A stretch of DNA of 64,000 bases from UBA11524 sp965646445 (GTDB lineage: Bacteria > Bacillota > Clostridia > Christensenellales > Aristaeellaceae), in NCBI GenBank assembly GCA_965646445.1, contig CBFFZW010000002.1, positions 43,190-107,189 on the forward strand. The letters run 5' to 3'. Position numbers and translations under genes: made by a program. The notes beneath the pieces are model-generated. The model saw nothing but the letters and a program-made list of their open reading frames with translations, was not told where the DNA came from and did no database searches. Positions 32,991 to 41,145 of the stretch are shown piece by piece; positions within the stretch are counted from its first letter, which is position 1; each line of letters opens with the position of its first letter.

Positions 32991-34088
32991 TTACACGTTG
33001 AAGCGGAAGAGCGTGATGTCGCCGTCCTTCATCACATAATCCTTGCCCTCGGAGCGCACCAGGCCCTTTTCCTTGCAGGCGGCCATGGAGCCCAGCTCGC
33101 ACAGGGTATCGAAGGGCACGATTTCCGCGCGGATGAAGCCCTTCTCAAAGTCCGTGTGGATCTTGCCCGCGGCTTGCGGGGCCTTGGTGCCGTTAACGAT
33201 AGTCCAGGCGCGGCACTCGTCCTCACCGGCGGTGAGGAAGGAAATCAGCCCCAGCAGCCGGTAGCAGGCGGTAATCAGCCGATCCAGACCGCTCTGGCCG
33301 ATGCCCAGCTCCTCGATGAACTCCGCCTTCTCCTCGGGCTCCATCTGGGCGATTTCCTCCTCAATGGCGGCGGAAATGACCAGAACCTCAGCGTGCTCGG
33401 CTTCGGCGATGGCCTGTACCCGATCCAGGCCGGGGATGTCGGCGGCATCCTTGCCCAGGTCGTCCTCCGCGATGTTGGCGGCGTAAATGACGGGCTTGGT
33501 GGTCAGCAGGAACCAGCCGTCCACCATCTCCCGCTCGTCGTCGTTCATGGGGCAGGTGCGGGCGGGCTTGCCGGCCTCCAGGTGGGCGTAGAGGCGTTCG
33601 GCCATATCGACCTCCACCCCGGCTTTCTTGTCGCCGCCGCGGAAATTCTTCATGGCCTTGTCCTTGCGGCGCTGGATGGTCTCCATATCCGCGAAGATCA
33701 ATTCCAGGTTGATGGTCTCAATATCCCGGGCGGGATCAATGGAGCCGTCCACATGGATGATGTTCTCATCCTCAAAGCAGCGCACCACATGCACGATGGC
33801 GTCCACCTCGCGGATGTGGCTGAGGAACTTGTTGCCCAGGCCCTCGCCGTGGCTGGCGCCCTTGACCAGGCCGGCAATATCCACAAACTCAATGGTGGTG
33901 GGCGTAATCTTCTTGGGGTGGTACATCTCCCCCAGCACGTCCAGGCGGCTGTCCGGCACCAGCACCACGCCGGTATTGGGCTCAATGGTGCAGAAGGGGT
34001 AATTCGCCGCCTGCGCCCCGGCCTTGGTAATCGCGTTGAAAAGGGTGCTCTTGCCCACGTTGGGCAGTCCCACTACGCCAAGTTTCAT
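32991..34088 (-). CDS. ychF: Redox-regulated ATPase YchF (OLA1 family)
   Basis: A 365-residue Obg-like P-loop protein that prefers ATP and binds ribosomes. G1 is GLPNVGKSTLFNAITKAG; the switch region is NYPFCTIEPNTGVV; G3 is VDIAGLVKGAS; the altered G4 is YAANIAEDDL (Asn then Glu, typical of YchF). The C-terminal TGS-like domain ends YVMKDGDITLFRFNV. Length is standard. A strong promoter lies at 34131-34159. Confidence 0.97.
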   Translation of the reverse strand: MKLGVVGLPNVGKSTLFNAITKAGAQAANYPFCTIEPNTGVVLVPDSRLDVLGEMYHPKKITPTTIEFVDIAGLVKGASHGEGLGNKFLSHIREVDAIVHVVRCFEDENIIHVDGSIDPARDIETINLELIFADMETIQRRKDKAMKNFRGGDKKAGVEVDMAERLYAHLEAGKPARTCPMNDDEREMVDGWFLLTTKPVIYAANIAEDDLGKDAADIPGLDRVQAIAEAEHAEVLVISAAIEEEIAQMEPEEKAEFIEELGIGQSGLDRLITACYRLLGLISFLTAGEDECRAWTIVNGTKAPQAAGKIHTDFEKGFIRAEIVPFDTLCELGSMAACKEKGLVRSEGKDYVMKDGDITLFRFNV

Positions 34089-34130
34089 CGAAAGTGATCT
34101 CCTCTCGTATCATGGACATACATCCGTTCA

Positions 34131-34159
34131 ATTATAATAGAAGCGGAAGGAAAATGCAA
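34131..34159 (-). promoter_or_regulatory. Sigma-A-type promoter of ychF
   Basis: Minus strand TTGCAT (34154-34159), 17-bp spacer, TATAAT (34131-34136). Confidence 0.7.
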
Positions 34160-34227
34160 TCCATCGGCGGAAGTTTTTCCCCGACGGGGCTTTTCCGCGG
34201 TGAAATGCAAACAATTCCTTCCCCGTG

Positions 34228-34256
34228 GTGACATCCCGCCAGGATTGTGCTATACT
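34228..34256 (+). promoter_or_regulatory. Sigma-A-type promoter of uppP
   Basis: GTGACA (34228-34233), 17-bp spacer, TATACT (34251-34256), about 70 nt before the ATG at 34325. Confidence 0.6.
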
Positions 34257-34324
34257 ACTGCCCGTGCCCCCGCGTATGTTCGACCCCTCGCCGGGGACGG
34301 CCAACCCGAAAGGAGTTTTTTCGG

Positions 34325-35167
34325 ATGACGATTCTGCAGGCTGCCATCCTGGGTCTGACCCAGGGTCTGGCTGAGTTCCTTCCCATTTCCTCCAGCGGCC
34401 ACCTGCTGCTGGCCCGCATGCTCATGGGGATTTCCGACGAGGCCGCCGCCACCGGCGCGTACATGATGCTGGACGTGCTGCTCCACGCCGGTACGCTGAT
34501 CGCGGTGCTCATCGTCTTCTGGAAGGACTGGTGGGCCATCCTCCGCAACCCCTTCCGCTCCAGAACGCTGCTGATGCTCATCATCGCGTCCATTCCCGCC
34601 TTCATCGTGGCGGTGTTCTTCAAGGATTTTGTGGAGCAGTTTTTTACCGGCTGGTTCCTGGGCGTCAGCTTCCTGATGACGGCGCTGTTCCTGCTTGTGG
34701 CGGAGATCGTCAGCCAGCGCAGACCCGGCCGTGAATTGCGGCCCGGCCCGCGCAGCGCCGTCGTCATGGGCGTTATGCAGGCCATCGCCCTGCTGCCTGG
34801 CGTCTCCCGCAGCGGCAGCAGCCTGGCCGGCGGCGTGGTTTCCGGCCTGGATCGGCGCAGCGCGGCCAAGTTTTCCTTCATGATGAGCGCCCCCGCCATC
34901 GTGGGCTCGCTGATCTTCGAGGGCAAGGACGCCATCGAGCTGGGCTACATCAAGGAGCTTGCGCTGGTACCCACCGTCGTGGGCGTCATCGTGGCGGCCG
35001 TCAGCGGCTACCTGGCCATCCGCTTCATGCTGCGGCTCATCAGTCGGGTCTCGCTGAACTGGTTCGGTCTGTACGTCGCCCTGCTGGGCCTTATCATCCT
35101 GGTGCTTCAGCTGGCGGGCGTCCCCGCGCTGCCCGCCTTTGAGCTGCCCGTGCTGGCCGCGCCCTGA
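34325..35167 (+). CDS. uppP: Undecaprenyl-diphosphate phosphatase (BacA type)
   Basis: A 280-residue membrane enzyme that recycles undecaprenyl pyrophosphate to the monophosphate carrier of cell-wall synthesis; family members confer bacitracin resistance. Both signature motifs are present: GLAEFLPISSSGHLL near the N-terminus and ALLPGVSRSGSSLAGG in the middle. The start follows AAAGGAG. It is followed by a D,D-carboxypeptidase gene with its own -10, grouping two peptidoglycan functions. Confidence 0.95.
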   Translation: MTILQAAILGLTQGLAEFLPISSSGHLLLARMLMGISDEAAATGAYMMLDVLLHAGTLIAVLIVFWKDWWAILRNPFRSRTLLMLIIASIPAFIVAVFFKDFVEQFFTGWFLGVSFLMTALFLLVAEIVSQRRPGRELRPGPRSAVVMGVMQAIALLPGVSRSGSSLAGGVVSGLDRRSAAKFSFMMSAPAIVGSLIFEGKDAIELGYIKELALVPTVVGVIVAAVSGYLAIRFMLRLISRVSLNWFGLYVALLGLIILVLQLAGVPALPAFELPVLAAP

Positions 35168-35177
35168 GCTTTGCGGC

Positions 35178-35206
35178 TGTACAAACGCCGGGGAAAATGC
35201 TATAAT
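35178..35206 (+). promoter_or_regulatory. Candidate promoter of the carboxypeptidase gene
   Basis: A perfect TATAAT (35201-35206) with a poor -35 (TGTACA, 35178-35183) at 17 bp. Confidence 0.5.
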
Positions 35207-35251
35207 CAATCATATCCTGCCAACCAATGATGTGGAAAGGAGGGTGATGCC

Positions 35252-36700
35252 ATGCCGCGGCGGCTGCTATGCCTGTTGCTGATTCTAATGACGCTGCTGT
35301 GCGCCGTCCCCGCCTATGCCCTGGAGATACCCGAGCCGACCCTTTCCCCCGACGCCGCGCCCTATGACGCCGAGCATCCCGAAAATCTGGAGCCCGACCA
35401 GCTGTACGCGACTTCCGCCATTTTGGTGGAAGCCAAGTCCGGCCTAGTGATCTTCGAGAAGAACGCCGACCAGCTGATGTACCCCGCGTCCACCACCAAG
35501 ATTATGACCGGCCTGCTGGCCATCCAGTTTGGCGACCTGGACGCCACCTACACCGTCACCGCCGCCGACCTGGACTTCGGCGGGGAAAGCGACGTGACGG
35601 ACATTGACCTGCGCGAGGGCGAGGAGATGCCCGTCATCGACCTGCTGTACGGCGCGATGATTCAATCGGGCAACGACGCCGCCAACGCCCTGGCCTCCTC
35701 CGTGTCGGGCAGCATCCCGGCCTTTGTGGATCTGATGAACCAGGCGGCGGCGGTCTATGGCTGCACCAGCACGCACTTTGCCAATCCCCACGGTCTGCAC
35801 AACGACAGCCACTATACCACCGCCCGGGACATGGCGATCATCGCCCGGGAGGCCATGCAGGACGAGACCTTCCGGCAGGTGGTCTCCACCACCAGCTATA
35901 CCGCCGCCCGCACCAACCTGATGCGGGCCCGCACCTGGGGAACCGGCATTCAGCTGATGATCCCCGGCACCGCTGAAAGCTCCAACAAGTATTACTATCC
36001 CGACGCCATCGGCATCAAGACCGGCACCACCTCCATGGCGGGCTACTGCTTTGTGGGCGCGGCTGAGCGCGACGGCGTGGAGCTGATTTCCGTTGTGTTC
36101 TTCACCGGCAAGCGGGCACGCTGGGCGGACACCATCAAAATGTTTGACTACGGCTTCAGCCAGTATGTGAGCGTATCGCCCACCGACCTGTACAACATGA
36201 ACCCCATCACCCTGGAAACCACCGGCTTCTCCCTGAACGACAGCGCCCTGGGCACTCTGCCCCTCACCTGCGTGGCCGTCGATCCCAGCCGTACCGCGTC
36301 CATCGTCGCCACCCGGGATCAGGTGGATCTGATGGCCTCCAACCTGCGCGATACCGTGCTGATTGAGTACACCCGCGATTTCGTGGCCCCCATTCAGGCC
36401 GGTGAGGTCATGGGCGTCATGACCTATTTCCCGGAGGACGGCGAGCCCATCGAGTACAATCTGCTGGCCGGAAGAAGCATCGACAAGCGCGAAAACGCCC
36501 CGAAGACCCTGGAGGAAATCGTCGCCATGACCGACGCCGACCCCAACCCGTTCCCGCCCTTCACGCTGGAAATTGGCTTGTATTTGACCCTCCCCGTCCT
36601 GGCGCTGCTGCTCGTCATCTGGCTGCTGCGCAAGCTGATCCGCAGGCGAAGGGTTCACAACGCCCGGATGCCCAAGATCAAGAGCCGCTACCTAAAATAA
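35252..36700 (+). CDS. D-alanyl-D-alanine carboxypeptidase (PBP5/DacF type)
   Basis: A 482-residue exported serine peptidase that removes the terminal D-Ala from peptidoglycan stem peptides. The signal peptide ends at PAYALE. Active-site motifs are STTK (Ser80, Lys83), SGN in MIQSGNDAAN and KTGTT in IGIKTGTTSMAG. A PBP5 C-terminal beta domain follows, then one membrane helix (LYLTLPVLALLLVIWLLRKL) and a basic tail, so it is anchored at its C-terminus. The start follows AAAGGAGGG. DacF (sporulation) and DacA (vegetative) cannot be told apart here; a TATAAT promoter suggests vegetative use. Confidence 0.93.
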   Translation: MPRRLLCLLLILMTLLCAVPAYALEIPEPTLSPDAAPYDAEHPENLEPDQLYATSAILVEAKSGLVIFEKNADQLMYPASTTKIMTGLLAIQFGDLDATYTVTAADLDFGGESDVTDIDLREGEEMPVIDLLYGAMIQSGNDAANALASSVSGSIPAFVDLMNQAAAVYGCTSTHFANPHGLHNDSHYTTARDMAIIAREAMQDETFRQVVSTTSYTAARTNLMRARTWGTGIQLMIPGTAESSNKYYYPDAIGIKTGTTSMAGYCFVGAAERDGVELISVVFFTGKRARWADTIKMFDYGFSQYVSVSPTDLYNMNPITLETTGFSLNDSALGTLPLTCVAVDPSRTASIVATRDQVDLMASNLRDTVLIEYTRDFVAPIQAGEVMGVMTYFPEDGEPIEYNLLAGRSIDKRENAPKTLEEIVAMTDADPNPFPPFTLEIGLYLTLPVLALLLVIWLLRKLIRRRRVHNARMPKIKSRYLK

Positions 36701-36713
36701 CAGGCTTCGCCTG

Positions 36714-36933
36714 CTCAGAGTGTCAAAAAAGTGGCATACGCCACTTTTTTGAGTTATGCACTCACTCACTGGTCGAATGGCTACGCCATTCGACCGGTCG
36801 TTCATTCGTGTAAGGAGCTTTTTTCTGACGAAAAAAGCACGAAAAATCGCCGCACATGTCGCCGATTTTCGATGTAGAATCGAAGGGCTCGCGAGCCCTC
36901 CGATGCCTCCCATAGGTTTTTTGACAGTCTGAA
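36714..36933 (+). repeat. Structured repeat B (multi-hairpin element)
   Basis: The 343 bp between the carboxypeptidase and antiporter genes hold this element and a terminator, no gene. It shows a 30-nt perfect hairpin (36723-36752, core GTGGCATACGCCAC), a 25-nt GGTCGAATGGC/GCCATTCGACC hairpin (36771-36795), TTCGTGTAAGGA, a GCTTTTTT-CTGACG-AAAAAAGC hairpin (36817-36838), CGCCGATTTTCGAT, AGGGCTCGCGAGCCCT (36884-36899) and a distal arm TTTTTTGACAGTCTGAA (36917-36933) that pairs with 36714-36730 at 15 of 17 positions. The order is that of copy A at 24412, with different but still complementary stems. Confidence 0.75.
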
Positions 36934-36987
36934 CAGGCTTCGCCCGCTTTCTACGCTTCGCCCACCTTTCGCCGAACATGCGCACAC

Positions 36988-37032
36988 AAAAATCGCCGCG
37001 GAACCCGTATCTTTCGGGAACCGCGGCGATTT
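36988..37032 (-). terminator. Terminator of the antiporter operon
   Basis: AAATCGCCGCGG and CCGCGGCGATTT form a 12-bp stem with T residues on the minus strand, 12 bp after the antiporter stop codon. Confidence 0.8.
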
Positions 37033-37043
37033 GCTTGACCGAC

Positions 37044-38246
37044 TTATTTGCTGGCCACCGCTTTGGCCTGCGCCGTCGGCTGGGGCTTGATCTCCCCGGC
37101 CTTTGTCAGGGCGATCTTGGTGATGACCGGGCCCGTCAATTCGTAAATCAGCGTACCGGCCAGCACCACGGCGTTGATGACGGCGCCGTATTCCGGCAGA
37201 TCCGCCATGGACATGCGGGCCATACCGATGGCCACGCCGGCCTGGGGAATCAGCGTAAAGCCCAGGTACTTGATAATCATGGGATCGCACCGCTGACTGG
37301 CTGCCCCCAGGGTGCCGCCAAGGGCCTTGCCCACCGCCCGGGACAGCACATAGGCGACGCCCACCAGGCCCACCGCCGGCAGCACGGACAGGTCAAGGTT
37401 CGCGCCGGAAAGGATGAAAAACAGCATCAGCAGCGGCGGGGTGAACCGGTCGCACTGCTCCAGCATGACGCTGCTCTGGCTGCAGGTATTGACCATGGTC
37501 GCGCCCAGCATCATGCACATCAGCAGACTGGACAGCCCCAGCATGGAGGACAACCCGACCCCCGCGAAGACCATCATGATCGTCAGGGACAGCTTGTTGC
37601 CCCGGCTGTGGAAGAACCGCAGCACATACACCAGGATCAGCCCCAGCACCACACCCAGCACCAGGGAGCCGATGATCTCCACCAGCGGCATCACCAGCAG
37701 GGTCATGACGCTCAGCGCCGTCCCCCGCTCAATGGTGCGGGCCACCGCCATCATGATGGCGTAGAGCATCAGGCCCAGGGCGTCGTCCATGGCCACCACG
37801 GGCAGCAGCATCCGCGTAACCGGGCCCTTGGCCTTGTACTGGCGCACCACCATCAGCGTGGCGGCGGGCGCGGTAGCCGCGGCGATGGCCCCCAGAGCCA
37901 GGCACAGGGGCAGCGGCTGACCCAGCGCCAGCAGCGTCAGGAAAACCAGCAGCGACGCGGTGCAGCCCTCAAAAATGGTGATGACCATGGGCTTCACGCC
38001 GATTTCCTTCATGTAGGACAGCTTGAACTCGCTGCCGATGGAATAGGCGATGAAGCCCAGGGCAATGTCGGAGACAAAGGCCAGCTGCGCGTTCATTTCC
38101 GTGGTAAGCACGCCCAGGCAGAAGGGGCCGATGAGCAGGCCGCCGATAAGGTAGGCCGTCACATGGGGCAGCTTAATCAGGTTAATCAGGCGAGTCATCG
38201 CCAGGCCCACCGCAAACGCGATGGCCAGCGCCAGGAAAATATTCAT
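37044..38246 (-). CDS. Cation:proton antiporter (CPA2/KefB-like)
   Basis: A 400-residue integral membrane protein with about 12 helices of the monovalent cation:proton antiporter-2 class. The first helices include RLINLIKLPHVTAYLIGGLLIGP, a KefB hallmark; a helix with PAATLMVVRQYKAKGPVTRM and DDALGLMLYAIMMA has the paired acidic residue expected in the ion-binding core. No C-terminal TrkA-N domain is present. Its start overlaps the stop of the PII-like gene by 4 bp, so the two are coupled and the small protein may regulate transport. Confidence 0.85.
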   Translation of the reverse strand: MNIFLALAIAFAVGLAMTRLINLIKLPHVTAYLIGGLLIGPFCLGVLTTEMNAQLAFVSDIALGFIAYSIGSEFKLSYMKEIGVKPMVITIFEGCTASLLVFLTLLALGQPLPLCLALGAIAAATAPAATLMVVRQYKAKGPVTRMLLPVVAMDDALGLMLYAIMMAVARTIERGTALSVMTLLVMPLVEIIGSLVLGVVLGLILVYVLRFFHSRGNKLSLTIMMVFAGVGLSSMLGLSSLLMCMMLGATMVNTCSQSSVMLEQCDRFTPPLLMLFFILSGANLDLSVLPAVGLVGVAYVLSRAVGKALGGTLGAASQRCDPMIIKYLGFTLIPQAGVAIGMARMSMADLPEYGAVINAVVLAGTLIYELTGPVITKIALTKAGEIKPQPTAQAKAVASK

Positions 38247-38584
38247 GCCAGCTTCACACCCTCCACAAAGGTCGTGGGCAGGGCGAAGGCAATACCGGTA
38301 TCGGGTTTGTCCAGGCCGCCCGTGACGTCATTGATGATGCCCATCAGGCGGGGGATGGTGTTATCCTCCAGCAGGGTGAACATGGTCTTGGAGCGCTTCC
38401 GCTCCGGGCTGAAGAAGTGGCGCAGCACGCCCATCATGGGAAGGTCGACGTCGTCCTCGTCCAGCACCCGCATCATGCCCGTGGAGTCCAGGATGGTGGC
38501 GCCGCCGATGTCGGCCTCCAGCATTCGCTCCAGGATCGGATCCAGGTACTCCTCCCGGTTGAGCACCAGCACAAACATTTGCAT
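38243..38584 (-). CDS. PII-like small protein paired with the antiporter
   Basis: A 113-residue cytoplasmic protein with the beta-alpha-beta pattern of PII/CutA-like signalling proteins: FVLVLNREEYLDPILERMLE, then ADIGGATILDSTGM, a variable loop (LDEDDVDLPMMGVLRHFFSP, T-loop position), KTMFTLLEDNTIPRLMGIIN and a glycine-rich DKPDTGIAFALPTTFVEGV end. It lacks the uridylylation tyrosine of classical GlnB. The ATG at 38584 follows AAGGAGG. It overlaps the antiporter gene by 4 bp. It may bind a nucleotide and gate the antiporter. The fold call is from pattern only. Confidence 0.65.
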   Translation of the reverse strand: MQMFVLVLNREEYLDPILERMLEADIGGATILDSTGMMRVLDEDDVDLPMMGVLRHFFSPERKRSKTMFTLLEDNTIPRLMGIINDVTGGLDKPDTGIAFALPTTFVEGVKLA

Positions 38585-38636
38585 GGGAATCCCTCCTTGA
38601 CAGGATCCTTCGGCCATGACGCCGAAGCCGGACAAT

Positions 38637-38664
38637 ATTGTAGCACTTTCGACGGGAATGTCAA
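38637..38664 (-). promoter_or_regulatory. Sigma-A-type promoter of the PII-like/antiporter operon
   Basis: Minus strand TTGACA (38659-38664), 16-bp spacer, TACAAT (38637-38642), about 45 nt before the ATG. Confidence 0.65.
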
Positions 38665-38691
38665 TGCGTCCCTTCAGCTTTTTCCGCGAAA

Positions 38692-38724
38692 AAAGCGCGC
38701 CCTTATGATAAACGCGCCTTTGAT
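38692..38724 (-). terminator. Possible terminator of the HMA-domain gene
   Basis: Minus strand AAAGGCGCG and CGCGCTTTTTT pair around a 13-nt loop and run into T residues, 14 bp after the stop. Confidence 0.5.
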
Positions 38725-38737
38725 ATATGTCTTTCCC

Positions 38738-38947
38738 TTACACCATCCGCACCGGCATGAACCGCTTGGCCTTCACGGCCTCGAACAGCGCCTCGTCCGC
38801 CACATGCTCCGTGAGGGTGATGGCGGCGGTTTTGGCCGCCAGATCAACCTCGCAGCCGCTCACGCCGGGGACGGCGCACAGGGCCTTCTCCACCGTCGCC
38901 TTGCAGTGCGCGCACATCATACCGTCAATCAGCATCTTCTTTTCCAT
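38738..38947 (-). CDS. HMA-domain metal chaperone (CopZ-like)
   Basis: A 69-residue heavy-metal-associated domain. The metal site is GMMCAHC (Cys12, Cys15), followed by VEKALCAVPGVSGCEVDLAA and AITLTEHVADEALFEAV. It would carry Cu(I) to a P-type ATPase; no such gene is nearby. The start at 38947 follows AAAGGAG. It lies 36 bp downstream of scpB on the same strand, so it may be the last gene of that operon. Confidence 0.9.
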   Translation of the reverse strand: MEKKMLIDGMMCAHCKATVEKALCAVPGVSGCEVDLAAKTAAITLTEHVADEALFEAVKAKRFMPVRMV

Positions 38948-38982
38948 GGTCTTCAACTCCTTTATGTTTTGGGCTTTTGGGG

Positions 38983-39549
38983 TCAAACGCCCAGCTCGGG
39001 CACGTTTTCTGGCCGCTCCTGGACGGCGGGCTCCGGCATGGGGGGCAGCTCCTCCAGGCAGGTCAGGCCGAAGTGCGAGAGGAATTCCTCCGTGGTACCG
39101 TACAAGATAGGGCGTCCCAGGGCGTCCTTGCGGCCCACCTCCTGGATCAGCTGCTTGTTCATCAGCGACGCCAGGGAGTAGTCGCACTTCACGCCGCGGA
39201 TCTGCTCCACCTCCGCCCTCGTCACCGGCTGGCGGTAGGCCACCACGGCCAGGGTTTCCATGGCGGCCTGGGTCAGGCTCTGCTTCTGCACGGGCTGCAG
39301 CAGCCGAACCACGTCCGCCGAGTACAGCGCTCGGGTCACCAGCTGCACCTTGCCGCCAAAGCGCTTCACGCAGAAGCCCCGCTGGCCGAAGTCATATTCA
39401 TCCCGCAGGCAGGCCAATTCCTGCTCCAGGACGTGGACGGTCACGTTCAGCGCCCTGGCAAGCTCCTCGACGCGCACGGCCTCCCCCGCCACAAACAGGA
39501 TGGCCTCAATCCGGCCCCGCAGGCAGCCCTCGCTGTTCTCGTCATTCAT
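38983..39549 (-). CDS. scpB: Segregation and condensation protein B
   Basis: A 188-residue subunit of the SMC-ScpAB chromosome-organising complex. It consists of two winged-helix domains; RIEAILFVAGEAVRVEELAR at the start, then QAAMETLAVVAYRQPVTRAE and VEQIRGVKCDYSLASLMNK in the second domain, and GRPILYGTTEEFLSHFGL are diagnostic. The last 25 residues are proline-rich. The start at 39549 overlaps the end of scpA by 8 bp, with GAGGAGG inside scpA. Confidence 0.95.
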   Translation of the reverse strand: MNDENSEGCLRGRIEAILFVAGEAVRVEELARALNVTVHVLEQELACLRDEYDFGQRGFCVKRFGGKVQLVTRALYSADVVRLLQPVQKQSLTQAAMETLAVVAYRQPVTRAEVEQIRGVKCDYSLASLMNKQLIQEVGRKDALGRPILYGTTEEFLSHFGLTCLEELPPMPEPAVQERPENVPELGV

Positions 39550-40306
39550 CGGCGGCGTCCTCCTCCGTGTATTCTCTGCGCCCCGGCAGCAGGATGATCT
39601 CCCCGCCCACGCCCTCCTGCTCCACATGGGTTTCGCCCAGCTTGAGCAATTCCAGCAGGGCCAGGAAGAGCGTCACCACCTCTTCCCGGGTGGGCGCATC
39701 GGAAAAAGCGTCCTCAAAGCGCATTCTGCCCCTTCGGCGGATGCCGTGGAGCAGCGTCAGCATGCATTCCTGGACGGTATGCTCGTCCCGGCGGATGTCC
39801 CGGGGCGCGTAATGGTTGACCTCCGCGGCCTCCTCCTGGGCGGGCTTCCGCGCCCAGATGCGCAGAAAGGCCTCCGTCAGCCCCTGCAGCGTCAGGCCGG
39901 TGAGCTCCGTTTCCTGGGGCGGCAGGGGGTATTCCTCGGGCAGCTTGGCGAAAAGCGCCTGAGCCGCCTGCTCGAAGTGCTGCATGGCCGAGGCCGTCTC
40001 CCGGAAGCGCTTGTACTCCTCCAAACGGCGGATCAGCGCCTCCTCGGGATCCTCCTCGTCCTCCTGAAGGGCAGGAGGCTTGGGCAGCATGGCCCGGCTC
40101 TTGATTTCCAGCAGCGTCGCCGCCATCACCAGGAAATCCGTGGCGTCGTCCATGTCGATGTCCGGCGCGCTGCGGACGGACTCAATGTACTGGTCGGTAA
40201 TCTCGCTGACGAAAATATCGCGGATGTCCACCTGGGCCTTGGTAATCAGGTGCAGCAGCAGGTCGAGGGGGCCGTCGAAGTCCTTGAGCTGAAAGGTCAT
40301 GGGCAT
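39542..40306 (-). CDS. scpA: Segregation and condensation protein A
   Basis: A 254-residue kleisin that bridges SMC heads. The N-terminal motif is FQLKDFDGPLDLLLHLITKA followed by VDIRDIFVSEITDQYI; a helical middle has DATDFLVMAATLLEIKSRAM; the C-terminal winged helix ends with EEVVTLFLALLELLKLGE. The ATG at 40306 follows GAGGAG at 8 nt. It is coupled to scpB and lies 11 bp after the site-2 protease gene, a common arrangement in Clostridia. Confidence 0.95.
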   Translation of the reverse strand: MPMTFQLKDFDGPLDLLLHLITKAQVDIRDIFVSEITDQYIESVRSAPDIDMDDATDFLVMAATLLEIKSRAMLPKPPALQEDEEDPEEALIRRLEEYKRFRETASAMQHFEQAAQALFAKLPEEYPLPPQETELTGLTLQGLTEAFLRIWARKPAQEEAAEVNHYAPRDIRRDEHTVQECMLTLLHGIRRRGRMRFEDAFSDAPTREEVVTLFLALLELLKLGETHVEQEGVGGEIILLPGRREYTEEDAADE

Positions 40307-40317
40307 GGCGCGTCTCC

Positions 40318-41142
40318 TCAGACCCCGCCCGTCAGGCGCAGGAAAAGATTCAGCACGGACTCATACACCGCGCCGTTGACGGTGGACAGCAGGCTGCCCA
40401 GCGCGCCGGAAAGGCACACCACCATCAGGATGATCTGCGCCGTGCGGAACTGCTGGGGATTGAGCTGAAGGCGGCCCCTGAGCAGGGTATCGTTCAGCAG
40501 ATGGTAGCCGTCCAGGGGCGGAATGGGCAGCAGGTTGAACACCGCCAGGGCCAGATTGATCTGCCCCATCATCAGCAAAAAGCGCTGGACATAGAGCAGC
40601 CAGGGCGTCCTGGCAAACTGGGACAGGTAGGCATAGTCCCCGCCGGAAGCAATGACGCTGGCCCACAGGCCATCCCGGTGGTAGACGTTCAGCAGGCCCT
40701 GAAGCGAGCCGTACTGATAGCGGAAGGTTTCCAGGAAGTCCGGCTCCCAGATCAGCCGGTTGACGCCCACGCTCAGCGCGCAGCACAGGATGAACAGCGT
40801 CAGGTTGGTGACGATGCCCGCGATGGACACCAGGAAATCATCCCGGCGGTAATTGCGGAAGTTGCGTGGATTCACCGGCACGGGCCTGGCCCAGCCAAAG
40901 CCCAGCAGGAACATGCAGATGGTGCCGAAGGGATCCAGGTGCTTGCGGGGGTCCAGGGTCAGCCGCCCCATCCATTTGGCCGTGGGATCGCCGCAGCGCA
41001 GCGCCACATAGCCGTGGGCCACCTCGTGCAGGATCAGGCTGATTAATACGGTGCCCACCATGTACAGCATGTAAACCAGAAAGCCCACCGGGTCGCTGGT
41101 CAGCCAGCTCATCCAGGATTGCAGTCGCGAGAACATCAGCAT
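40318..41142 (-). CDS. Site-2 protease family zinc metalloprotease (M50)
   Basis: A 274-residue intramembrane protease. The zinc motif HEVAH (His39, Glu40, His43) lies in LILHEVAHGYVALR; the third ligand region is NLLPIPPLDGYHLL. Several membrane helices surround them, and ARPVPVNPRNFRNYRRDDFL is a hallmark of the short M50B proteins often encoded upstream of scpAB. No PDZ domain is present. Substrate unknown. It lies in one run with the M20 gene upstream and scpA downstream. Confidence 0.92.
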   Translation of the reverse strand: MLMFSRLQSWMSWLTSDPVGFLVYMLYMVGTVLISLILHEVAHGYVALRCGDPTAKWMGRLTLDPRKHLDPFGTICMFLLGFGWARPVPVNPRNFRNYRRDDFLVSIAGIVTNLTLFILCCALSVGVNRLIWEPDFLETFRYQYGSLQGLLNVYHRDGLWASVIASGGDYAYLSQFARTPWLLYVQRFLLMMGQINLALAVFNLLPIPPLDGYHLLNDTLLRGRLQLNPQQFRTAQIILMVVCLSGALGSLLSTVNGAVYESVLNLFLRLTGGV

Positions 41143-41145
41143 CCC

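Noticed and set aside
36701..36947. Near-identical CAGGCTTCGCCTGC and CAGGCTTCGCCCGC flanking repeat B, looking like a target-site duplication
   Set aside because: Copy A has a similar GGTCTTCGGG segment at its 3' side but no matching left flank, so the right-hand copy seems part of the element; insertion cannot be shown from this.
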